A stretch of DNA of 64,000 nt, taken from assembly GCF_020544405.1 (NCBI RefSeq), contig NZ_CP065410.1:3844001-3908000 (forward strand), written 5' to 3'. The notes beneath the pieces were generated by a model. It was not told the origin of the DNA. It was given only the letters and a program-made list of their open reading frames with translations, and ran no database searches. The stretch comes from Pseudomonas sp. IAC-BECa141. Its GTDB lineage: Bacteria; Pseudomonadota; Gammaproteobacteria; Pseudomonadales; Pseudomonadaceae. Both the position numbers and the translations under genes were made by a program. Below, piece after piece: positions 51,397 to 61,593 of this stretch. The stretch's first letter is position 1; each line of letters begins with the position of its first letter.

Positions 51397-54300
51397 CTAG
51401 AAATCCCGCTTGTAGAAGATGTCCAGCGAACTGGCCACGCCGCTGGCGGCTTCGAGGTAGACCTTCTTGCTCAGTTTGTAACGCAAGGCAATGGTATTGG
51501 CCGGTTCGAACACACCGACGCCATAACGCAAACTGAGCTTCTCCGAGATATTGCCGCTGGCCACCACGCTGGTGGTGTTGCCGCTGCCCTGGGTGTCGAG
51601 TTGGAAGTCCTGAATGCCCAGATCACTGGCCAGACTGCTGGTGACCCCGGAACTGCCCATCAGACCCAGACCGAGCGCCGCCTGCGCGAGCATGTTGTTG
51701 TCCTCGCCGGTGGTGCTCAGCGGACGCCCCAGCACCAGATAGGACAGCGCCTGCTCCTGGCTCATCGCCGGTTCGGAAAAAATCTGCGTAGTCGGCTGCT
51801 CGGCGCTGCCGCTCAGTCGAATACCGGCGATCACGTCGTCAGTCTGGCGAATCGCTTCGATGTCCAGATACGGCTGATCGATCGGCCCGGCAAACAGCAG
51901 ACGCGCGCGACGCACCGTCAGGCGCTGACCATAGGCGCGGTAGCGACCGTCGTTGAGCCACAGTTCGCCACGGGTGTCCATGTTGTCGCCGATGTGCACG
52001 TGACCTTGCAGGTTGGCGGTCAGGCCGAACCCGGCGAAGCTCAGTTTGTCCTCGCCGACCACCACGTCGATGTCCATCTTCATGGCCATCGGTGGTTTGC
52101 CCTCTTCGGTCTGCGCGCCGACGATGATCGTGTCATCGCTGACTTTCACCGTCGATGGCGGCAGCTCGCGCACGGTGATTTCGCCTCGGGGCACCAGCAC
52201 CTTGCCGGCAATCGCCAGTTCATCGCCGGCCATGGAAATCTTCAGGTCCGGCGCCATTTCAAGCTTGGCGTAGGGCTCGACGGTCACCGGCAGTTGCGTA
52301 CCCTTGAGCGCCAGATCCACCATCAGCGCCTGACCCCAGGCGATGTTGCCGCTCAGACTGCCCTGCCCGCTCTTGCCGCTTTTCCAGCTGCCGTTCAGTT
52401 GCACGGATTCTCCCGCGATCACGGCCTGCAGTTGCAACGCTTGCAGTTCGATCGGCAGCTCCGGCCCGGACACTTCGCCGTCGCTGAGTTGCACGGTGCC
52501 GTTGACCAGCGGCGCGAGCAGCCCGCCGGAAATCGTGCCGCTGCCATTGAGGCGCCCGGTAAGTTTTTCGACCATTGGCACAAACGGCCGCGCCACCGAC
52601 AGGTCCAGCCCGCTGAGACGGAATGAACCGCTGAGTGGCTTGTTCTTCGGCAGCGGATTGATCTGCGCCTGCACCATCAACTCACCGAGTTTGCCACCGA
52701 CGAAATTGAGGTCAGTGTCAATGCGTTTGGGCGTGAGTTTGCTGGTCAGCTTGAGGGTCTGGTACGGGAAGTCGACCCACTGATCCTTTTCCTTCATGCG
52801 CAAAGTGCCACCGCTGGCATCCACGCTGATCTGGCCGTTCGGGCCGCTGGCCGGCAGGTCCAGTTGCAGGTCGGCATTGAGCTTGCCCTGCCAGGCGAAA
52901 TCCTTCGGCAACCATTGCGCGAGGCTTTCGATCGGAAACTGCTTGAGGTGGTAACGCAGCTTCGGCTCCGGCATCAACCGCTGATCTTCGCCACACAGGC
53001 TGGCATTGCCGGACATCCAGCAATGGGCGCCGAAGTTGATCTTGCCGTCGGCCAGACGTTCGAGTTTCGCCGGGTTTTGCAGCTTCCAGTCCTGACCGCC
53101 GGCCTGGATATCGCCGCTGGCCAGACGCCCGCGCCAGTTGCCTTTGTCCAGGTTGCCGTCCAGCCCCAGCGCGAGTTTCAGCCTCGGCCCGAGCAGGTCG
53201 AGGTTGAGCTTCTGATTTTTGATATCGCCCTGAGCGCTGACGGTCAACACACCCAGGTTCGTGTCGCCAGCCTGGATGCCGCTACCCTTCAGATCGATTT
53301 TCGCCCGCTGCGCGCTGTCGAGGGTGGCATCGAGGTTGAGGCTTTGCAGGCGGTTGTCCTGGAACACCAGTTGCGAGCCTTGCAGGTCGAGCTTGCCTTG
53401 CGGTGCTTTCAGCGTACCGGCGACATCGACTCGACCGTTGATCTGCCCGCGCAACTGCGGCCAGAGCTGGGCCAGACGCGGCAGCTTGATATCGATCTGC
53501 CCGGCAAGCTTCTGTTGCAGGCTGCCCTTGCCGTTGATGCTGTTGTCGCCGAGACGGATTTGCAGAGCATTCAGATTCCACTGCTCGCCGGCGCCGTCGG
53601 CCTTGGCTTGCAGGATCGCCGGCTGGCCGCGCAGTTTGCCTTTCAGATCGAGGTCGGCATTCAGGCTCAGGCGCTCGTTCTTCATTTCGCCTTTGCTCTT
53701 CAATGGGCCGGCCAGCGTGCCCGGCAATTCCGCGACCCAATACGCCGGGTTGAGCGCCGACAGTTCCAGCGCGGTGTCCCAGGCGATGCCATCGGCGAAC
53801 TGCACGTTCACATGGCCTTCGGCCTTGCCCTGCCCGGCTTCGAGTTTCAGCTGTGGCAGGAAGATCTGCTTGAGATTGCCGCTGAACGGACTGCTCAGGG
53901 TGAACGCCCCCGCCGGCCCATCTGCAGCGGCGGCAAAGTTACCAATGTATTGACCGTCGGTGTAGGAGACTTCGCCGGTGAAGGTACGCAACGTGATCTG
54001 CGGCTCGTCGATCTCCGGATAGAGCCGGTGCCACGGAAAATCCAGCCAGTTGATATTGGCCTGGGCACTGAGGCCTTTGCTCCAGTCGACATTGCCGGTG
54101 AGCTTGAGGCTTTGTTTGTCGCTGGCCGTCAGATCGAGGCCGGCGATCTGCGCGCCGTTGGCGTCGACCTTGCCTTTGAGCAGCAACGCCACCGGACCTT
54201 TCTCGGCAGGCAGCGTCGCATTGCCGAGCAATTGGTAACCGTTTTTCAGGTCGCCTTCGCCGGTCAATACCAGTTGATTGAATTGCAGGGTGTCCGGCAG

Positions 54301-55071
54301 ATCGGCGCTCGGCTTGAACGCCTCCGAGGTGATCCGCACTTTGGCCGGCAGGTTTTCCACCAGCGGTTGCAGCTCGCCGCTCAACTGGCCGTCGAGGTAG
54401 CCACGGCTGTCGGCGTGCAGGTTGAGGGTTTTCAGCAGGTCGCCGTCGATTTTCAGCGCCAGCGTCCACGGCTCGGGAGCCGGCGACGGCAAGGTCAGAT
54501 CACCGGCGATGTTCAGCGGCCAGTTGCCGGTCGGTTGCAACAGACCGGACAGATTCAGGCTCAAGTCGTCACGCTGCAGTTTCACGCTGTCGATCTGCAG
54601 GCCTTTGGCGGTCCAGTGCGCCGCCAGTTGCAGGCCTTTGAGCTCTTCACTGCCGTTGAACAGCAGACTGCCGACCTGCACGTCGCCCAACTCGATGGCC
54701 ACGGGCAATTGCAGATCAGGAAGTTTGATCGGACCGCTTTCGGTGACTTCTTCGCTCGGCGGAAATTGCAGGCTGACGGTATCGGCCTTGAGCTGTTCGA
54801 TGCATAGCGTCATGCGCGTCAGGCACAGCGGCGACCATTCGAAGATCGGCTTGTCCAGTTCGACGCGGCTGGTGTCCTGCTGCCACAACAGGTGATCGGC
54901 GCTCCACTGCCCGCCGAGGCGACCCTGGAAATTGTCGACGCTCAAGCCCGGAACCAGTCCCAACACCCAACGGCTGCCGGCCTGCGTTCCGAGCACAACG
55001 GCAATACTCAATACCATCAGCAACACCAGCGACAACAGCGCCAGCGCCGACATTTTCAAACCACGCTTCAC
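51397..55071 (-). CDS. tamB: translocation and assembly module subunit TamB
   Basis: A 1224-residue inner-membrane-anchored periplasmic protein of the AsmA-like/TamB family. One N-terminal helix (SALALLSLVLLMVLSIAVVLG) is followed by a very long beta-groove and the C-terminal DUF490/TamB domain (GELWLNDGRYRAYGQRL, ending FYKRDF). With TamA it helps insert outer membrane proteins and is thought to carry phospholipid between membranes. It begins with GTG at 55071, overlapping the tamA stop by 4 bases (GTGA). Confidence 0.93.
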   Translation of the reverse strand: MKRGLKMSALALLSLVLLMVLSIAVVLGTQAGSRWVLGLVPGLSVDNFQGRLGGQWSADHLLWQQDTSRVELDKPIFEWSPLCLTRMTLCIEQLKADTVSLQFPPSEEVTESGPIKLPDLQLPVAIELGDVQVGSLLFNGSEELKGLQLAAHWTAKGLQIDSVKLQRDDLSLNLSGLLQPTGNWPLNIAGDLTLPSPAPEPWTLALKIDGDLLKTLNLHADSRGYLDGQLSGELQPLVENLPAKVRITSEAFKPSADLPDTLQFNQLVLTGEGDLKNGYQLLGNATLPAEKGPVALLLKGKVDANGAQIAGLDLTASDKQSLKLTGNVDWSKGLSAQANINWLDFPWHRLYPEIDEPQITLRTFTGEVSYTDGQYIGNFAAAADGPAGAFTLSSPFSGNLKQIFLPQLKLEAGQGKAEGHVNVQFADGIAWDTALELSALNPAYWVAELPGTLAGPLKSKGEMKNERLSLNADLDLKGKLRGQPAILQAKADGAGEQWNLNALQIRLGDNSINGKGSLQQKLAGQIDIKLPRLAQLWPQLRGQINGRVDVAGTLKAPQGKLDLQGSQLVFQDNRLQSLNLDATLDSAQRAKIDLKGSGIQAGDTNLGVLTVSAQGDIKNQKLNLDLLGPRLKLALGLDGNLDKGNWRGRLASGDIQAGGQDWKLQNPAKLERLADGKINFGAHCWMSGNASLCGEDQRLMPEPKLRYHLKQFPIESLAQWLPKDFAWQGKLNADLQLDLPASGPNGQISVDASGGTLRMKEKDQWVDFPYQTLKLTSKLTPKRIDTDLNFVGGKLGELMVQAQINPLPKNKPLSGSFRLSGLDLSVARPFVPMVEKLTGRLNGSGTISGGLLAPLVNGTVQLSDGEVSGPELPIELQALQLQAVIAGESVQLNGSWKSGKSGQGSLSGNIAWGQALMVDLALKGTQLPVTVEPYAKLEMAPDLKISMAGDELAIAGKVLVPRGEITVRELPPSTVKVSDDTIIVGAQTEEGKPPMAMKMDIDVVVGEDKLSFAGFGLTANLQGHVHIGDNMDTRGELWLNDGRYRAYGQRLTVRRARLLFAGPIDQPYLDIEAIRQTDDVIAGIRLSGSAEQPTTQIFSEPAMSQEQALSYLVLGRPLSTTGEDNNMLAQAALGLGLMGSSGVTSSLASDLGIQDFQLDTQGSGNTTSVVASGNISEKLSLRYGVGVFEPANTIALRYKLSKKVYLEAASGVASSLDIFYKRDF

Positions 55072-56795
55072 AGCTCAGGCCCCATGGAAAAGTGCAGCCG
55101 GATGCCGCCATCGTCGTCCAGCGCGTGGGCCAGGTCGAGGCGGATCGGCCCCACCGGCGAGACCCAGCGCACACCGATACCGACCCCGGTCTTGAGGTTC
55201 GGCAGTTCGAGTTTGTTGAAGGAGTTGCCCTGATCGACGAAGGTCGCCACGCGCCACTTCTCGGCAATCGAGTATTGGTATTCGACGCTGCCGGCCACCA
55301 TGTAGCGCCCGCCGATGCGGTCGCCTTCGGAGTTCTCCGGGGACAGGCTCTGATAGTCGTAACCGCGCACGCTCTGATCGCCACCGGCGAAGAAGCGCAG
55401 CGACGGCGGCACCGATTTATAGCCGTTGGTGGCGCTGCCGCCGACCTGCACCCGACCGAGCAAACGGTGCTTGTCGAACACGGTGGTCAAGCCTTTGACC
55501 AGCGCCGTGCCGTAAACCAGGTTGTTGTCCGAGCCGAGGCCTTCTTTTGCCACTTTGCTTTCGAAGGTCAGGCGATAGCCATTGTGCGGATCGATGCGGT
55601 TGTCGCTCTTGAGGTAGGAATAGCTGACGCCGGGCATCAGCAAGGTGCTCAGGCCGGAGTCGTCGCCGAGCTGGTATTCCTCGCGCTGCCATTTCAAAGA
55701 GATGACCCGCTGCCAGCCGCTCGGCAGTTTGCTGTGCCATTCCGGGCCGAAAGTCAGCAGCTTGCTCAGGGTGTCGGAGCCGTCGATGTCCTCGTATTGA
55801 TAACCGCCGGCCCAGCGCAGCTTGTCGGTCAGCGGCGGGTCGAGCAGGATGTCGTAAAACAGGCCGACGTTCTGCCGTGGCGCGGACAGTTCGGCCTCCC
55901 AGCCATAACTGTCGCCCTGCGGATTGACCCAGTGACGGGTCCAGTTGGCCTTGATTCGCGGGCCGACGTCGGTGGAATAACCAAGACCCAGGCCCATGGT
56001 GCGCGGCTTGCGGGTATCGAGTTTGACGTCCACCGGGATCACGTCGTTTTTCGCGGCGGTCGGCGCGGCGTCAACCCGCACGCCTTCGAAGTAACCGCTC
56101 GATTGCAAGTCGCGGTTGAGTTCGGCGATCAGCTCGGAATCATACGGCTCGCCGGCCTTGAACGGCACCATGCGTTGCAGCAGGTCTTCATCGAACGGTG
56201 TGTCGCCTTCAAAACTGACTTTGCCCAGCGCATAACGCGGGCCGCTTTCGTAGATCAGTTCGACGTCGGCGACCCCGGCGCGGGGATCGACCATCAATTT
56301 CTGACTGGTGAAACGACCGCTGAAGAAGCCATAGCGCGAAGCCTGGTTCTGAATCAGGCGCTTGGCGTCTTCGTAACGCCCATGGTTGAGCACCGCGCCG
56401 GGCTTGAGCACGTCGCTTTTCGGGACTCGAAAGGATTTGAGGGAGGCCGCCGGGCCGTCGATGCGCACGGTCACGTTACGCAGGCGGATCGGCTCGCCGG
56501 GATCGATGTTCAGCACTAGTCGCGGTTTTTCGCCGCCCTTGACGTCACTTTCGATCTGCGGCTGGTAATAGCCCAAGGCCTGGGCGGCCTTGCGCGCCTG
56601 TTCTTCGGCGCCGCGACTGAAGCGCTGCAAGGCTTCTTCGTCACGATCGCCGAGGCTGCCGATATAGCCTTCTATATTGGCTTTCAGTTCATCGTTGGAC
56701 GGTTTGATCCGCACATCCAATTCACTTTGCGCCAGCGCCGCGCAGCTGGTTAACAGCATGAGCACGCCACTGGTAAATCTTCCTGGAAACTTCAT
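55068..56795 (-). CDS. tamA: translocation and assembly module subunit TamA
   Basis: A 575-residue Omp85-family outer membrane protein. It has a signal peptide (FTSGVLMLLTSCAALAQS), three POTRA domains (up to about residue 265) and a 16-strand barrel with the family motif GGDQSVRGYDYQSLSPEN and terminal strand IRLHFSMGPEL. The ATG at 56795 gives a proper signal; the upstream GTG at 56813 is less likely. Operon with tamB. Confidence 0.93.
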   Translation of the reverse strand: MKFPGRFTSGVLMLLTSCAALAQSELDVRIKPSNDELKANIEGYIGSLGDRDEEALQRFSRGAEEQARKAAQALGYYQPQIESDVKGGEKPRLVLNIDPGEPIRLRNVTVRIDGPAASLKSFRVPKSDVLKPGAVLNHGRYEDAKRLIQNQASRYGFFSGRFTSQKLMVDPRAGVADVELIYESGPRYALGKVSFEGDTPFDEDLLQRMVPFKAGEPYDSELIAELNRDLQSSGYFEGVRVDAAPTAAKNDVIPVDVKLDTRKPRTMGLGLGYSTDVGPRIKANWTRHWVNPQGDSYGWEAELSAPRQNVGLFYDILLDPPLTDKLRWAGGYQYEDIDGSDTLSKLLTFGPEWHSKLPSGWQRVISLKWQREEYQLGDDSGLSTLLMPGVSYSYLKSDNRIDPHNGYRLTFESKVAKEGLGSDNNLVYGTALVKGLTTVFDKHRLLGRVQVGGSATNGYKSVPPSLRFFAGGDQSVRGYDYQSLSPENSEGDRIGGRYMVAGSVEYQYSIAEKWRVATFVDQGNSFNKLELPNLKTGVGIGVRWVSPVGPIRLDLAHALDDDGGIRLHFSMGPEL

Positions 56796-56861
56796 AGGCG
56801 CGGATGCTATCACGGGCTTGGGAGCGTGATAGAAGAGGAAATTTCCGAAAAAGTTCGATGG

Positions 56862-57512
56862 TTATCCCGTTGCAGTTTGTAACACCTGCGGGTTGGCATG
56901 GAAAAACACGTGCTCGCGCACCGGGCCGACAGCGACTTCGCCGATTTCTTCGTAACCCTGACGCTTGTAGAACTCCAGATATCGCGGGTTGCCGGTGTCG
57001 AGGATCACGCCTTGGGAGCTTTCGTCCACCGCGCACCAGTTGTGCACCGCTTGCAACAATTGTTCGCCGAAATGCTTGCCCTGAAATTGTGGGTGCACGC
57101 CGAGCAGCGGCAGCATGTGCACCGAGTCGGTCGGCACGCAGGCTTCGACAGCGGCGTGGTATTCCAGATAACGGCGGGTGCAGCGAAAACCGGTGCTCAG
57201 CACCATGCGCAGACGCCAGGCCCAACTCTCGGTGACGCCCAGACGCCGTTGCGGCGGCGCGATCAGGGCGATGCCGATCAAACGGTCGTTGACCAACAGG
57301 CCGATAGCCGGCAGATCCTGCAGGAAATGCTGTTTGACCAGTTCCCGCACCGTCGCGCGCACCCGCTGCTCGTAACCCGGACGTTCGGCCTCGAACAGAT
57401 AAGCGAAAGTCGGCTCGTGGCGATACGCCTGATAAAGAAGGGATCGCGCTTCCCGGGAATAGCCGCGGTCGAGCATGTGGATGTCGGCGATGGCAGTTTG
57501 GGTTTCAGGCAT
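56862..57512 (-). CDS. GNAT family N-acetyltransferase
   Basis: A 216-residue acetyltransferase. The acetyl-CoA site [24 protein letters not shown] and the C-terminal [19 protein letters not shown] are typical. The ATG at 57512 has AGGGAGAA upstream; the longer frame to 57593 has no support. Single gene, substrate unknown. Confidence 0.87.
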   Translation of the reverse strand: MPETQTAIADIHMLDRGYSREARSLLYQAYRHEPTFAYLFEAERPGYEQRVRATVRELVKQHFLQDLPAIGLLVNDRLIGIALIAPPQRRLGVTESWAWRLRMVLSTGFRCTRRYLEYHAAVEACVPTDSVHMLPLLGVHPQFQGKHFGEQLLQAVHNWCAVDESSQGVILDTGNPRYLEFYKRQGYEEIGEVAVGPVREHVFFHANPQVLQTATG

Positions 57513-57686
57513 GACGGTGATTCTCCCTGGACAGGACTCGACAGGCCCCGTTCTTGTTATACGAGCCTTGGGCTGAAGGGATCGTTCCCACACCCGAAAG
57601 ACATTAGCAGCGCATATGGACTACCGCCACGCTGGCCCAGATCCTACATGTCAGCTAGCATCGCCCTTTTGCCAGGACTGCCGACC

Positions 57687-58499
57687 ATGAAGATCGTTTC
57701 CTTCAACATCAACGGACTGCGGGCCCGCCCGCATCAGCTGGCGGCGCTGATCGAAAAGCATCAGCCGGACGTCATCGGCCTGCAGGAAACCAAGGTCCAC
57801 GACGACCAGTTCCCGCTGGAAGAAGTGCGGGCCCTGGGTTATCACGTGTATTTCCACGGCCAGAAAAGCCATTACGGCGTTGCCCTGCTCTCGCGCCAGG
57901 AACCGATCGCCGTGCACAAAGGCTTCGCCACCGATGAAGAAGACGCGCAGCGACGCTTTATCTGGGGCACATTCGCCGACGCCAACGGCGTGCCGGTGAC
58001 AATCATGAACGGCTATTTCCCACAGGGCGAAAGCCGCGACCACCCGACCAAGTTCCCGGCCAAGCAGCGCTTCTACAGCGATTTGCAGGCGTTGCTGGAA
58101 AGCCAGTTCCACAATGAACAACCGCTGGTGGTGATGGGCGACGTCAACATCTCGCCGGAAGACAGCGACATCGGCATCGGCCCGGACAACATGAAGCGCT
58201 GGCTGAAAACCGGCAAATGCAGTTTCCTGCCGGAAGAGCGCGAGTGGATGGCCCGCCTGAAAAACTGGGGCCTGACCGACAGCTTCCGTCACCTTAACCC
58301 GGACGTGACCGACATGTTCAGCTGGTTCGACTACCGCAGCCGTGGCTTTGAAGACGAGCCGAAGCGTGGTCTGCGCATCGATGTGATTCTGGCGTCCCAC
58401 GGCTTGCTGCCACGGGTGAAAGCCGCCGGTGTCGACTATGAACTGCGCGCAATGGAAAAGCCTTCGGACCATGCGCCGATCTGGCTTGAATTGAGCTGA
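57687..58499 (+). CDS. xthA: exodeoxyribonuclease III (AP endonuclease)
   Basis: A 270-residue Mg-dependent nuclease of the ExoIII/APE1 family for base-excision repair. Motifs: [27 protein letters not shown] (metal Glu), [15 protein letters not shown] (catalytic Asp/Asn), [19 protein letters not shown] and the catalytic SDHAPIW near the end. A frame open from 56898 overlaps the divergent GNAT gene; only the ATG at 57687 fits the family start. Confidence 0.96.
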   Translation: MKIVSFNINGLRARPHQLAALIEKHQPDVIGLQETKVHDDQFPLEEVRALGYHVYFHGQKSHYGVALLSRQEPIAVHKGFATDEEDAQRRFIWGTFADANGVPVTIMNGYFPQGESRDHPTKFPAKQRFYSDLQALLESQFHNEQPLVVMGDVNISPEDSDIGIGPDNMKRWLKTGKCSFLPEEREWMARLKNWGLTDSFRHLNPDVTDMFSWFDYRSRGFEDEPKRGLRIDVILASHGLLPRVKAAGVDYELRAMEKPSDHAPIWLELS

Positions 58500-58504
58500 G
58501 ATCC

Positions 58505-58593
58505 TGTGGGAGCGAGCTTGCTCGCGATAGCAGAGTGTCAGGCTGCAAAAGCTTGACTGGCACACGGCAATCGCGAGCAAGCTCGCTCCCACA
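58505..58593. repeat. inverted REP pair
   Basis: TGTGGGAGCGAGCTTGCTCGCGAT and inverse arm ATCGCGAGCAAGCTCGCTCCCACA, directly after the exonuclease III stop. Confidence 0.9.
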
Positions 58594-58671
58594 TTGATTC
58601 AGCTGTAATGTTTTGGTCATGCGCCTGACTTAATCTCCCCGGCAATCCCCTTGGCTGCATTCGGTGCCGGC

Positions 58672-60000
58672 ATGACCCTGCGTGTTCTGTTCGTCTTTCT
58701 CCTCAGCGCCTGGCTGCAGGTTGCGGCGTTGCCCATTCCCGAGAACGGCCCGGTATTGCGCATCCAGGGTTCCAACACCATTGGCGCGGCGCTCGGCCCG
58801 GCGTTGGTGGAAGGCCTGCTGCAAGACCAGGGACTGCTGAAAGTCCACAGCGAAACGCCGGACACCGCCAACGAACAGCGAGTCGCCGGCTTGACGGCCC
58901 AAGGCCAAAGGGTCGTCGTGGAGATCGCCGCCCACGGCTCGAGCACCGGTTTCACTGCACTCAAGAACGCCAGCGCCGATCTGGCCGCCTCGTCACGCCC
59001 GATCAAGGACAGCGAACTGCTGAACCTGCAAGCCCGGGGCGATCTGAAAAGCCCTGACGCCGAGCAGGTCATCGCCATCGACGGCCTGGCGATCATCCTT
59101 CACCCCGCCAATCCGCTGAATCAATTGAACACTGAACAACTGGCGCGGATCTTCAGCGGCGAGGCGAAGACGTGGGACGACGTCGGCGGCAAGGGTGGGA
59201 CGATTCATCTGTATGCGCGGGATGATCAGTCCGGTACCTACGACACGTTCAAGGAATTGGTTCTCAGCCGTCGTGGGAAATCCCTGAGCAATGCCGCGAA
59301 ACGGTTTGAATCCAGCGAGCAGTTGTCCGACGCCGTCAGTGCCGACCCGCAGGCCATCGGTTTCATCGGCCTGCCCTACGTGCGTCAGGCCAAGGCCGTG
59401 GCGATTGTCGACGGGCAATCCCAGGCGATGCTGCCACTCGCCAGCCTGATCGCCACTGAAGACTATCCTCTGTCGCGGCGGCTGTTCTTCTATCTGCCAC
59501 CCGACAGCAACAATCCCTGGGCCAAGGCCTTGGTGGAGTTTGCGCAGAGTCGTCGGGGTCAGGCAATTGTCGCGGCCAACGGTTTTATCGCCCAGACCGT
59601 GCAGGCCATCGCCGTCACGCCGAATGCGCTGATGCCCGAGGGTTATCAATCCCTCAGCCGCCACGCCCAGCGTCTGACGGTGAACTTCCGCTTCGAAGAA
59701 GGCAGCGCCAGCCTCGACAACAAGGCCCGCCAGGATCTGGCCCGGGTGTTCGACTATATAAAGCACCACGACAAGACTGACCGTGCGATAACACTGGTGG
59801 GATTCGGCGACGCCAAGGACGACCCGGCACGGGCGGATTTGCTGTCGAAGCTGCGGGCGATGGCGGTACGCCGGGAGCTGGTGAAAAACGGCGTGGTACT
59901 GCGCGAAGTGCGCGGGTTTGGCGCGCTGATGCCGGTGGCGACCAACAGCGGGGATGAAGGCCGGATCAAGAATCGGCGGGTTGAGGTGTGGGTTTACTGA
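58672..60000 (+). CDS. PstS-like phosphate-binding domain joined to an OmpA peptidoglycan-binding domain
   Basis: A 442-residue exported protein. After a signal peptide (LRVLFVFLLSAWLQVAALP), residues about 28-310 resemble phosphate-binding protein PstS (LRIQGSNTIGAALGPAL, AAHGSSTGFTAL, FSGEAKTWDDVGGKGG, DDQSGTYDTFKELVL). From about 335 there is an OmpA-type domain (LTVNFRFEEGSASLDNKARQDLARV, GFGDAKDD, RGFGALMPVATNSGDEG, NRRVEVWVY). The binding half would be tied to the cell wall instead of diffusing to an ABC transporter. ATG 58672 is used; the TTG at 58651 has no support. No pst genes are adjacent. Confidence 0.85.
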   Translation: MTLRVLFVFLLSAWLQVAALPIPENGPVLRIQGSNTIGAALGPALVEGLLQDQGLLKVHSETPDTANEQRVAGLTAQGQRVVVEIAAHGSSTGFTALKNASADLAASSRPIKDSELLNLQARGDLKSPDAEQVIAIDGLAIILHPANPLNQLNTEQLARIFSGEAKTWDDVGGKGGTIHLYARDDQSGTYDTFKELVLSRRGKSLSNAAKRFESSEQLSDAVSADPQAIGFIGLPYVRQAKAVAIVDGQSQAMLPLASLIATEDYPLSRRLFFYLPPDSNNPWAKALVEFAQSRRGQAIVAANGFIAQTVQAIAVTPNALMPEGYQSLSRHAQRLTVNFRFEEGSASLDNKARQDLARVFDYIKHHDKTDRAITLVGFGDAKDDPARADLLSKLRAMAVRRELVKNGVVLREVRGFGALMPVATNSGDEGRIKNRRVEVWVY

Positions 60001-60013
60001 GCGTCGAACCACT

Positions 60014-60117
60014 GATCGTTCCCCCGCTCTGCGTGGTAACGCAGCCATGGATGCTCCGCATCCACTGTGACGCGGAGCGTCACGTTATGCATTCCCACGC
60101 AGAGCGTGGGAACGATC
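60014..60117. repeat. 104-base palindromic repeat (GATCGTTCCCACGC family) with a partial copy after it
   Basis: Diverged copy: GATCGTTCCCCCGCTCTGCGTGG at the left and ACGCAGAGCGTGGGAACGATC at the right. A further partial arm GCTTTGCGTGGGAACGATC follows at 60139-60157. Lies between converging genes. Confidence 0.8.
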
Positions 60118-60174
60118 ACCGCGATCTCCTCGATCAGAGCTTTGCGTGGGAACGATCAGGGCTGAAGTGCTGGA

Positions 60175-61404
60175 TCAGCGCTCGCTACGCAGCATTTCCT
60201 TCGGCACATACTTGCCGATCTCGAACTTGCCGATTGCCGCGCGGTGCACCTCGTCCGGGCCGTCGGCCAGGCGCAGGGTGCGTTGCATGGCGTACATGTA
60301 GGCCAGCGGGAAATCGTTCGAGACCCCTGCCCCGCCATGAATCTGGATCGCCCGGTCGATCACCCGCAACGCGACGTTCGGCGCAACGACCTTGATTTGC
60401 GCGATTTCGCTCTTGGCGACCTTGTTACCCACGGTGTCCATCATGTACGCCGCTTTCAGGGTCAGCAGACGCGCCATGTCGATTTCCATCCGCGAGTCGG
60501 CGATCTTGTCGACGTTACCGCCCAGACGCGCCAGCGGTTTGCCGAATGCAGTCCGGCTTACCGAACGTTTGCACATCAGTTCCAGTGCACGCTCGGCCAT
60601 GCCGATCGAACGCATGCAGTGGTGAATTCGGCCCGGGCCAAGGCGACCCTGAGCAATTTCGAAGCCGCGTCCTTCACCGAGCAGGACGTTTTCGTACGGC
60701 ACCCGCACGTTGTCGAACAGCACTTCGGCGTGGCCGTGAGGTGCGTCGTCGTAACCGAACACCGGCAGCGGACGGATGATCTTCACGCCGGGGGTGTCGA
60801 CCGGCACCAGGATCATCGAGTGCTGGGCGTGGCGCGGCGCATCGGGGTTGCTCAGGCCCATGAAGATCAGGATTTTGCAGCGCGGATCGCAGGCGCCGGA
60901 GGTCCACCATTTCTTGCCGTTGATCACCCACTCGTCGCCATCGCGCACGGCACGGGCGGCCATGTTGGTGGCGTCGGAGGACGCGACGTCGGGCTCGGTC
61001 ATGGCGAACGCCGAGCGGATTTCGCCGCGCAGCAGCGGTTCGAGCCAGCGTTGCTTCTGTTCTTCGTTGGCGTAACGCACCAGCACTTCCATGTTGCCGG
61101 TGTCCGGCGCCGAGCAGTTGAACGGCTCGGGACCGAGCAGCGAACGACCCATGATTTCCGCCAATGGCGCGTATTCGAGGTTGGTCAGGCCGGCGCCGAG
61201 TTCCGACTCAGGCAGAAACAAATTCCACAGCCCTTCGGCTTTTGCCTTGGCCTTAAGTTCTTCCATGATCGCCGTCGGCTGCCAGCGATCGCCTTCGGCG
61301 ACCTGGCGCTCGAACACGGCTTCGGCCGGGTAAACGTAAGTGTCCATGAACGCGGTCACGCGCTCACGCAGTTCTTGCACCTTGGGCGAATAAGCGAAAT
61401 CCAT
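60175..61404 (-). CDS. acyl-CoA dehydrogenase
   Basis: A 409-residue FAD enzyme that introduces the alpha-beta double bond in acyl-CoA. It carries [17 protein letters not shown] (FAD/substrate loop), [17 protein letters not shown], and the C-terminal [35 protein letters not shown] with the family's FAD-interacting RxxxGxxE-like tail. It resembles the larger ACAD10/11-type dehydrogenases, and the chain-length preference is unknown. The ATG at 61404 is behind AAGGTAA. Divergent from a LysR gene that probably controls it. Confidence 0.9.
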   Translation of the reverse strand: MDFAYSPKVQELRERVTAFMDTYVYPAEAVFERQVAEGDRWQPTAIMEELKAKAKAEGLWNLFLPESELGAGLTNLEYAPLAEIMGRSLLGPEPFNCSAPDTGNMEVLVRYANEEQKQRWLEPLLRGEIRSAFAMTEPDVASSDATNMAARAVRDGDEWVINGKKWWTSGACDPRCKILIFMGLSNPDAPRHAQHSMILVPVDTPGVKIIRPLPVFGYDDAPHGHAEVLFDNVRVPYENVLLGEGRGFEIAQGRLGPGRIHHCMRSIGMAERALELMCKRSVSRTAFGKPLARLGGNVDKIADSRMEIDMARLLTLKAAYMMDTVGNKVAKSEIAQIKVVAPNVALRVIDRAIQIHGGAGVSNDFPLAYMYAMQRTLRLADGPDEVHRAAIGKFEIGKYVPKEMLRSER

Positions 61405-61593
61405 GAGCAATTACCTTTTTTCGGCAGGTTGTTTAAGTCATGCAATCGATGCTAGAACAGCGTTGATAATTTACCTAGCCTATTCTCGGCGTGTATAAAC
61501 ATTCATCACCGATATATGATTGGTTGATTTTCCTGGCCGCCCTGACCCGTGCCATCCATCTATAACAAGCACCTATAACAAGAGAGCCGCGTA

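Noticed and set aside
56898..57686. N-terminal extension of exonuclease III to 533 residues
   Set aside because: It lies antisense to the GNAT gene and is not similar to the family; ATG 57687 begins exactly at the conserved [12 protein letters not shown].
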